The notes under the pieces are model-generated. The model was given only the letters and a program-made list of their open reading frames with translations, ran no database searches and had not been told where the DNA came from. 13,484 bases of DNA from Apophysomyces variabilis (lineage: Eukaryota; Mucoromycota; Mucoromycetes; Mucorales; Mucoraceae), in the NCBI GenBank assembly GCA_002749535.1, contig MZZL01000058.1:16826-30309 (forward strand). The letters are read 5' to 3'. A program made the position numbers and the translations under genes. Positions 8,048 through 13,484 of the stretch are shown here, in pieces (position 1 is the first letter of the stretch; every line of letters starts with the position of its first letter).

Positions 8048-8087
8048 TTCTACCACATCTTCAGCCTCACCTCCGTCAACTTCTTGG
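8048..8087. repeat. 40-bp perfect inverted repeat, outer copy (candidate right DIRS terminus)
   Basis: This is the exact reverse complement of 7852-7891, 156 bases away. The spacer contains an A-rich segment and an AATAAAG (about 8028-8034). If the DIRS model holds, the element ends at or very near 8087. Confidence 0.85.
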
Positions 8088-8132
8088 GATATATGAGGAT
8101 ACGTGGGCATACCACAGGAAGCTAAATATCCG

Positions 8133-8261
8133 GAAACCCCAAGAAACCTGAGGAAACTAGGAAACTTGAGAAAACGTTTAAGCTTATGAACATGTTTCCT
8201 CAGGTTTCCGATTCCTCAGGTTTCCGATTCCTCAGGTTTCCTGGCGTTTCCTGGCGTTTCC
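8133..8261. repeat. TTTCC-rich foldback with tandem 16-mers
   Basis: The left arm (8133-8175) has repeated GGAAAC-type words. The right arm has TTCCTCAGGTTTCCGA at 8196-8211 and 8212-8227, a 14-base partial unit at 8228-8241, then TGGCGTTTCC twice (8242-8251, 8252-8261). GAAACCTGAGGAAAC at 8143-8157 is the exact reverse complement of 8194-8208. The block could form a strong hairpin. I see no gene or named element associated with it. Confidence 0.85.
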
Positions 8262-8926
8262 TTTTCCTATGGTGGATCTAGCAACGAATTAGAGGAATAG
8301 ATCCATCTTAGATATTGGCTGATGCTTCCCACAAAGGCCCAAAGGGTCGAGTTGCCCTCAGTACCATTTTGGTGGGTGGGTGCAATAAACGGGTAGAAGA
8401 ATTTTAAGAAGAACAATTAAAATCAGCATTGTTTAGAAAATTCAGCAGTATGTGAGAACGGCCAAGGGCTTTTCCAGAGTGCAATGAGGAGTTGCATATA
8501 TTGCTAATTTCATCACTATCCGGTTTGATATATAATAAAATTGCTCAATGATAGGATCCTTATATGGATGACTATCCGAACTATCTAAGCATCTAGCTAG
8601 GAAACATGGTGAGCTGTCAGAGTTGATGCTTTAAATCTTTTGGGATACTTTTCCACAGCCACTCTCCTGTCTTAGACACAGACGTGGATAGTAATTCTGA
8701 TTTAAAAGGGAGGTATCCAGCATCTTTCAAATCAGCATCCACTCTCTTATTGCAACAACAGTTTTATTGCTTTCTTAATCCAACTACAGACTTTCAATGC
8801 AAACTACGATAGATTTCACAGTTGTCCCATTTGTGCTAAATGGTTTGATGTTGCCAACCCTGCCATTTAATCCTCATTGGCCTAGGAGTCTGCTCCTTAA
8901 GATTCCTCTTAGCACAGCCCTGTAAG
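8262..8926. other. Non-coding stretch, nothing recognised
   Basis: There is no open frame of note on either strand and no tRNA-like or rRNA-like sequence. A TTTAAAAG element near 8701-8708 followed by a CA-rich stretch could be a promoter remnant, but I found no matching boundaries to call it an LTR. Confidence 0.35.
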
Positions 8927-8937
8927 TAGGGGTCTCC

Positions 8938-9048
8938 ACGAATCGAATCGAATCGAATAACAGTACATTCGTATTCGATTCGATTCGTCACTGAACGATT
9001 CGTATTCGATTCGCCTATATTCGTCAAATTAACGAATCGAATCGAATC
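8938..9048. repeat. ATTCG / CGAAT pentamer block in both orientations
   Basis: This short block has runs of CGAAT on one strand, then ATTCG, then CGAAT again (for example 8939-8957, 8967-8987, 8996-9013 and 9032-9047), giving several nested hairpins. It directly follows the hAT-like TAGGGGTCTCC. Sub-terminal repeats of this kind are often transposase binding sites, so they may serve the neighbouring hAT element. That is inference. Confidence 0.85.
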
Positions 9049-9571
9049 AACCAATGAGATGAAGAAGTATTGCAGATTAAGAATGTAAAGCCTCTGTTCC
9101 CCTGCCACAGGTTGTTGTTGTCGTTTGAAAAAATTATATACGTTCTCAAAAGAAAAGAGAATGAAAAAACAGATTGCATTCTGACTACGCATGCTGAATT
9201 GGATTAGAAGAAAAGAATGGCCAATTTGTTCTGTTGCCAAATTAAAAGCTCAAACCGACTTGTAAGCAGAAAAAGAATATAGGAAGTCAAAATGCTTAGA
9301 TTGTCCGTGTCATAAAAAAGCAAGCTTTATTGTATTAAGGTCGTCAAGCTATCCGGAACATATAAAAAGAAAAAGAGTAGCGGCATTATGATGAAGTAGA
9401 CTGCATTGCGTTGAGGATTAAGAGATTGCGGAAGTAGTTGTTGTCTTTATGCCGATATTAAATTTCCGAAAGATAAGGAAGGGTACAAGGCAAGAGAAGG
9501 AAAAGGAAAAAGAAGTTAAACGATAAGTAAAGAGTAAACGCGTCATCTTTGAGACTGTGAAAAAAAGATTT
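9049..9571. other. 3' flank of the hAT transposase
   Basis: No coding region is supported here; minus-strand frames through the ATTCG block are low-complexity artefacts. The DNA is A-rich in its second half. A minus-strand AATAAA (9576-9571) overlaps the transposase stop codon and is a possible polyadenylation signal. Confidence 0.4.
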
Positions 9572-11699
9572 TTATTTTTTGGTAGAAGGGTTTAATACCC
9601 TTTGCCACGAATCAAACAACACAGACTGTTTCAACGATTCCGGCAACAAACGATTGCGTTCAGGTGGAATGAAGAACTTGGCACGAGAGAAGCATCTCTC
9701 CGAAGGAACTGATGTGGCAGGGACAGCAAGGTAACGACGCGCCATTTGAGAGAGCTGACTCCACTGACTGCTGCGACTTTTCCAGTATTGTAGAACTTCC
9801 ACATCTTGATAACTTGGCGGTTCCGCAACGTAATCAGATAGCTGATCCCGTGGAGCCCTTGGACCAAATAGTTGGATGGTGTCAGCTTGCTGTGAAGATG
9901 TTGATTCTGTTTCTGGCCGAAATTCATCTTGCCACACCTTTTCCACCGCTGATTTCGCTTCCCTAATCCAAGTAGATGGCCATTTGATTTCAGACCACTA
10001 CTTGTACTTTGCGCGAGGGTCCATGGCGGTTGCAACGTAGTATACCGGCGCTGTTGTCTGGGTGTAATACTTCTTCAACTTCTCATGAGCGTGGTTAGCA
10101 GCAGTAGCAATTATTGGAAAGGACTACCAAAGTAAAAAAAGGTAAACATCATGTTGATATTATTTTTATAGCTTTCATACTTACTTCAGACTTTGCTTCC
10201 TTGTATTTTTCAATCTGATCGAATAACCAATTGTACGCAACAACAGTTGTGTTGATGGACGGATAATTGGAGGCAGAAAGCAATGCAGTGAATTGATCGA
10301 AGCCAGTAAGTAATGTCTGAAGCTCATGCACTTGTACCCAATCTTCTGTGGAGAGTGCATGTGAAGAAAGATCGTCTATTGCTCGGCATGTCTGATTGTA
10401 AGCCTCACGTTGTTCATATGCACGTCGTAGCATGATTAAGGTTGAGTTCCATCGCGTTTTCACATCCACGGCTAATTCCTTCGTTTCTAGCTTGTTCACT
10501 CCACAAGATCTCTTGTATATCTCTCTTCTTTGTGGCGATGATCGGATCTTAATTATGCCATGACAAAGACGGTTAACAATACCTCCTACAGTATGTTATT
10601 AATATGATTGTTTTTGGCTTGTAATGGAAAATTTACCAATATCTTGGATTGCATCAGTTTGTATATGCTCTTGTATTTCACTGGCCACATCAGGTTCTTC
10701 ATCTTGATCGATGACAGCCAAGCTCTTGGAAAGAATTGCTTGTACCGCCAAGTTAAAGATGTGCCCAATGCATGAGATATGATTGTTTGCCGCCTGGAAT
10801 ATATCACTTTCCAACATCCGTTCCAATTCTCTTGCTAACGCTTTCATGTTGGATGCATTATCGGTTGTCAAGAAAAACGGTTTGGAAGCAACGCCCAACT
10901 TTTGCAAAACTGCCACCATTGCCTCCGCCATGTTCACCGCAGAATGAGGTCCATTAAGAGGTTCAAAACCTATAATGGTAGAGTTTGCCTGCCAATCCTC
11001 ATTGATCCAATGGGCGGTAATCCCTAGGAAGGCGTCCTGCAAATCGCTTGTCCAACTGTCCATAGTATATGCCAGGTAAGGTTGCTCTTGAAGCAATTCA
11101 GCGATCTGTTGTTCATACAATTGGTACGATTGCTCCAGGTCACGCTTGATCGTTGTTGCACTTGGTAACTTCAGGCTACTCATGTCAGGTGCACGATGGG
11201 CAAGGTAAAGCAGGTCTTGCAATGTCTTTCGCTCAACTAAAGTGTAAGGAGAAGCAGTGGCAATCATGTCGGCAAGAAGAAGTTGACGAAACTTTTCTTT
11301 AGAAAACGGTTGACTTGATGTTACGCCTTGGACATTGGTAAGGAACGCTTCAAGTGGACCAGCTGTTGGCACCAATGCACCTGAATTCGCAGGAGGAGAA
11401 TGCTCATTAATGCGATGCTTGCTCTTGAGATGGGTAAGCATGTTGCTAGTAGATCCATCAACGTTTATATAACGGCACTTGCATAGAACTCCACTTGCGC
11501 TTATGTAGTTACAGACAATTTTGTTGACATCTTTGATTCATTTATGAGACGCCCAACCATTGACAAAAATCCAACTATTAGGAGATCGTTTCTTTTTGTT
11601 CGGTGGTTCGTCTGAAGAGGAGAGATCGTCCGATTGTTCATCGTCATTAGCCTCAGCAATGACAGACATAAATGACCCTTGTCTTTTAAGGCTAGACAT
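9572..11699 (-). pseudogene. hAT-family transposase with BED-type finger, two in-frame stops
   Basis: Three exons join in phase: 11699-10637, 10585-10185 and 10123-9572, with introns of 51 and 61 nt (GTAAAT...TAG, GTAAGT...TAG). The product is about 670 residues, normal for hAT. The first in-frame ATG is 11699; a good acceptor (TTGTCTTCGCAG) just upstream allows an additional 5' exon. Domains: an acidic N-terminus with PPNKKKR, a BED-like finger (CNYISASGVLC ... HLKSKH), YTMDSWTSDLQ (first catalytic Asp), TTDNASNMKAL (second Asp), CIGHIFNLAVQ, VDVKTRWNSTL, and a C-terminal dimerisation domain (YLAVPATSVPSERCFSRA). The TGA at 11540-11538 interrupts the finger and the TAG at 10000-9998 cuts before the dimerisation domain. 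Otherwise the frame is clean, so decay is recent, or these are sequence errors. Such proteins act in the nucleus to excise and insert the element. Confidence 0.85.
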
Positions 11700-11739
11700 T
11701 AGATCATTGATTTGGCTATCAGTAGCCTGCGAAGACAAT

Positions 11740-12583
11740 GTATCCTAATATGTAAGGTCAGCTATTGTTGTAGCAAATTGTTTCTTATGTCAGTCATTCC
11801 AGATAAATGTCTTTGAGCAGATGCAGAGGATTCAGTGAAAAAGTATGGCATGGTAATGGATGACAATGAAAAAAAGGTAAGAATAAACAATAATATTTTG
11901 ATAAACTGCCTTTTTACCTTTATTATAATAATTTTTATATACCTTATTGTCGCAGTCAATATCACTACAATATGTACCTTACTATAACTATGGCAGGGAG
12001 GATATTATATAAGTTTTACTGCGACAGTTTATTTTTCCACTTTTTACTGCAGCAAAGAGTAATGTTACACAGTTATATTATTGTGATAACATGTCAAAAC
12101 TTAGTAAGCTTCATAAGTGTTAGGGACAAATAATTATAGGTAAGGATAAATAATAGCTTAAAACCAATATGCCTTCATTATTACCACTTGAAAGAGAAAC
12201 ATTATCAAAAATAAAGTATAAGTTAAATCTAGTGGCTACATCTTTTTTTTCTTTTCTGATGGCATTAGCATTCTTAATTGCACAATCAGTTTATATATTT
12301 CATTTGTCCCAAGATTGTAACAAATAGTTTGTCTAGCTTAAACTTCAGATGCATGTATATGTTTGGTTTTGTATTAATTCTATTTCTACTAACAACTTAG
12401 CTTATGAACAACGCCTAATTTATTTTATATGCTGCAATCTATACTAGCTAGAATCTGTCTACACTATGTTCTACTACCTGTATTTTAGTCCCATCTCCTT
12501 TCTAATTCTAATTTGTAATGTATTTTGGTAATTCTACTCTACTATGGATTAGGACAATTACCCTCAATGTCTTATTGATAGTA
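11740..12583. other. AT-rich non-coding stretch
   Basis: No gene is supported. An inverted pair, TGTCGCAGT (11948-11956) and ACTGCGACA (12018-12026), flanks 61 bases. At 12118, TGTTAGGGACAAAT resembles the left edge of the third LTR (TGTTAGAGACAAAT at 13347), hinting at another LTR edge, but no partner end or duplication was found. Confidence 0.35.
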
Positions 12584-13219
12584 TGTTTAGAAAGTAATGA
12601 ATAGTGATGTTGTACTAATGATTCTGAATTATTATAATGCTTAACTGAGAGAGACAATACTGTCATATTTGACATAATATAAGTATCATACATACTTCTT
12701 CCACTAAGTCTAAACGATCTTTATATGAGTTTATCATACTATCAGCACTACATCCACAGATAAAAACCTGCATCAGCCAGACATCTACTTAAGGATTGTT
12801 ATAATCTGAGATACTAGGACACTCTGCTATGATCTTAAGGTACCCCGGCATATCCTATCTCATGATTGTGCGACAAGACAATTACGATGACGACGATCTT
12901 AGCAATAGACACAGTGATTAATAAGCGTCCCTGATTCATGCATTAGATGACCGCTATTCAGACTCAGCTATATGACAGCTTCTCTGACAAAAGATGAATA
13001 ATCATTCATTGTCATCAATCTACCATGAACAGTCAGTGCTTACGCATCTTCTGATTACTAAGACATTTAACTAAGCATGCAAAGGGTATAAATACTGCTG
13101 GTAGACAATTGTAATCAAGACATCTTTTACTTTTGAATAAACCTCCGCCAAGAGTCTCAAAGTATTTACTGCCGTTTTCTCTTACTAATTCTTCAAATAC
13201 TAAGCTATACACTAATGCA
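12584..13219 (+). mobile_element. Probable solo LTR (636 bp), plus orientation
   Basis: The segment starts TGTTTAG, ends AATGCA and is flanked by TAGTA at 12579-12583 and 13220-13224. Inside, TATAAATA (13087-13094) and AATAAA (13136-13141) stand in the order and spacing expected for the U3/R part of an LTR, leaving about 78 bases to the CA end. No coding sequence is seen. A single 5-bp match could be chance, but the independent promoter and polyadenylation layout supports the call. Family is unknown. Confidence 0.65.
13087..13094 (+). promoter_or_regulatory. TATA box of the 12584-13219 LTR
   Basis: TATAAATA lies 42 bases upstream of AATAAA. Transcription would begin roughly 25-35 bases downstream, around 13115-13125. 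The position within the LTR is as expected for a retroelement promoter. Confidence 0.55.
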
Positions 13220-13346
13220 TAGTATTCATCAATAAAATAATTTTTACTTTGTTATAGATACTATTAATAATCCTATTAAGGAAATAAACATACCTTTCTT
13301 CATGGATTAAATGAATCAAATAAAAAAGCATGATTTATGTGGTATA

Positions 13347-13484
13347 TGTTAGAGACAAATGAGATAAAAGAAAATCAGACAATAGAATCCTTTGAGACTG
13401 AGTCGAGATTGTTTTTATTATCATTATGTTTTCACGACTATTTATATGTTGTCTCTAAATGTAAGTGTATGCGTTGTGTAATGT
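13347..13484 (-). mobile_element. Edge of a third LTR (partial, runs off right side)
   Basis: The edge starts TGTTAGAGAC at 13347. On the minus strand a TATAAATA (13446-13439) is followed by AATAAA (13419-13414), leaving about 67 bases to the edge, the same layout as the solo LTR at 5495-5848. A CAGTCTCAAAG word follows the signal, similar to the other two LTRs. The right end and any duplication lie outside the window, so this may be a solo LTR or the 3' end of a full minus-strand element. Confidence 0.5.

Larger units (their letters stand above)
4082..8088 (+). mobile_element. Decayed DIRS-type tyrosine-recombinase retrotransposon, left end missing
   Basis: Domain order on the plus strand is Gag tail, RT, RNase H, methyltransferase-like domain and tyrosine recombinase, which is the DIRS arrangement; no DDE integrase or protease is seen. 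Gag lacks its N-terminus and the left terminal repeat is absent. At least eleven in-frame stops, one frameshift and a solo-LTR insertion (5495-5848) inactivate it. The right limit is set provisionally at the end of a 40-bp inverted repeat (8087), read as the right terminus. Without a left end this boundary is inference. Confidence 0.8.
8927..11738 (-). mobile_element. hAT DNA transposon, left (3') end candidate to transposase start; right end not found
   Basis: The body is a hAT transposase gene on the minus strand. At 8927 the sequence TAGGGGTCTCC followed by ATTCG-rich DNA resembles hAT termini, which often begin C/TAGGGG; the eight bases before it (CCTGTAAG) could be the target duplication. 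I could not find the partner terminal repeat or a second CCTGTAAG to the right, so either the 5' end is lost or the left-end call is wrong. Confidence 0.55.

Noticed and set aside
8939..8957. Possible tRNA T-arm-like GAATCGAATC words
   Set aside because: They are part of the pentamer array; no acceptor or anticodon stems can be built around them.
8836..9240. 134-codon minus-strand ORF
   Set aside because: A large part is translation of the ATTCG repeat block; no homology or splice context.
12118..12140. Possible LTR edge TGTTAGGGACAAAT
   Set aside because: It matches the left edge at 13347 over about 14 bases, but no polyadenylation or TATA layout, opposite end or duplication was found.

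Overview
This window looks like eukaryotic, transposon-rich DNA, most likely from an early-diverging fungus (Mucoromycota-like). The evidence is short GT-AG introns of about 50-65 nt, AT-rich intergenic DNA, and a mix of Tc1/mariner, DIRS-type tyrosine-recombinase, hAT and LTR elements. DIRS elements are known from this group (Prt1 of Phycomyces). The assignment is inference: no rRNA, tRNA or housekeeping gene is present to confirm it.

Layout. Positions 1-174 and 3675-3852 are near-identical inverted copies of the tail of a Tc1/mariner transposase gene and its 3' flank. Between them lies a nine-exon minus-strand gene (272-2741) of a family I cannot name. It has an Asp...Glu pattern that could be a degenerate PD-(D/E)XK nuclease fold, and it carries at least two apparent frame breaks. 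Its upstream side holds an 11-bp perfect hairpin and a 184-bp sequence repeated with a 203-bp period (3161-3547). The right mariner fragment (3675 to about 4085) abuts a decayed DIRS retrotransposon (about 4082-8088, plus strand): Gag tail, RT, RNase H, a Dam-like methyltransferase-type domain and a tyrosine recombinase, all in order and all broken by stops. A 354-bp solo LTR (5495-5848) sits inside the RNase H region with a clear 5-bp target duplication, CTGGG. Removing the LTR and one duplication copy restores the reading frame. A perfect 40-bp inverted repeat (7852-7891 / 8048-8087) past the recombinase fits the internal complementary region and right terminus of a DIRS element.

Positions 8089-9571 have no gene, but hold a TTTCC-rich foldback with 16-bp tandem units (8133-8261) and an ATTCG-rich terminal-like block (8927-9048). 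The block probably marks the 3' end of a hAT element. The hAT transposase (9572-11699, minus, three exons) is nearly complete but has two in-frame stops. The rest is AT-rich, with a likely 636-bp solo LTR (12584-13219, duplication TAGTA) and the edge of a third LTR (13347 to the window end, minus strand).

The genes do not form a pathway. The window is a graveyard of nested mobile elements around one lineage-type gene of unknown function. None of the transposition genes looks intact.
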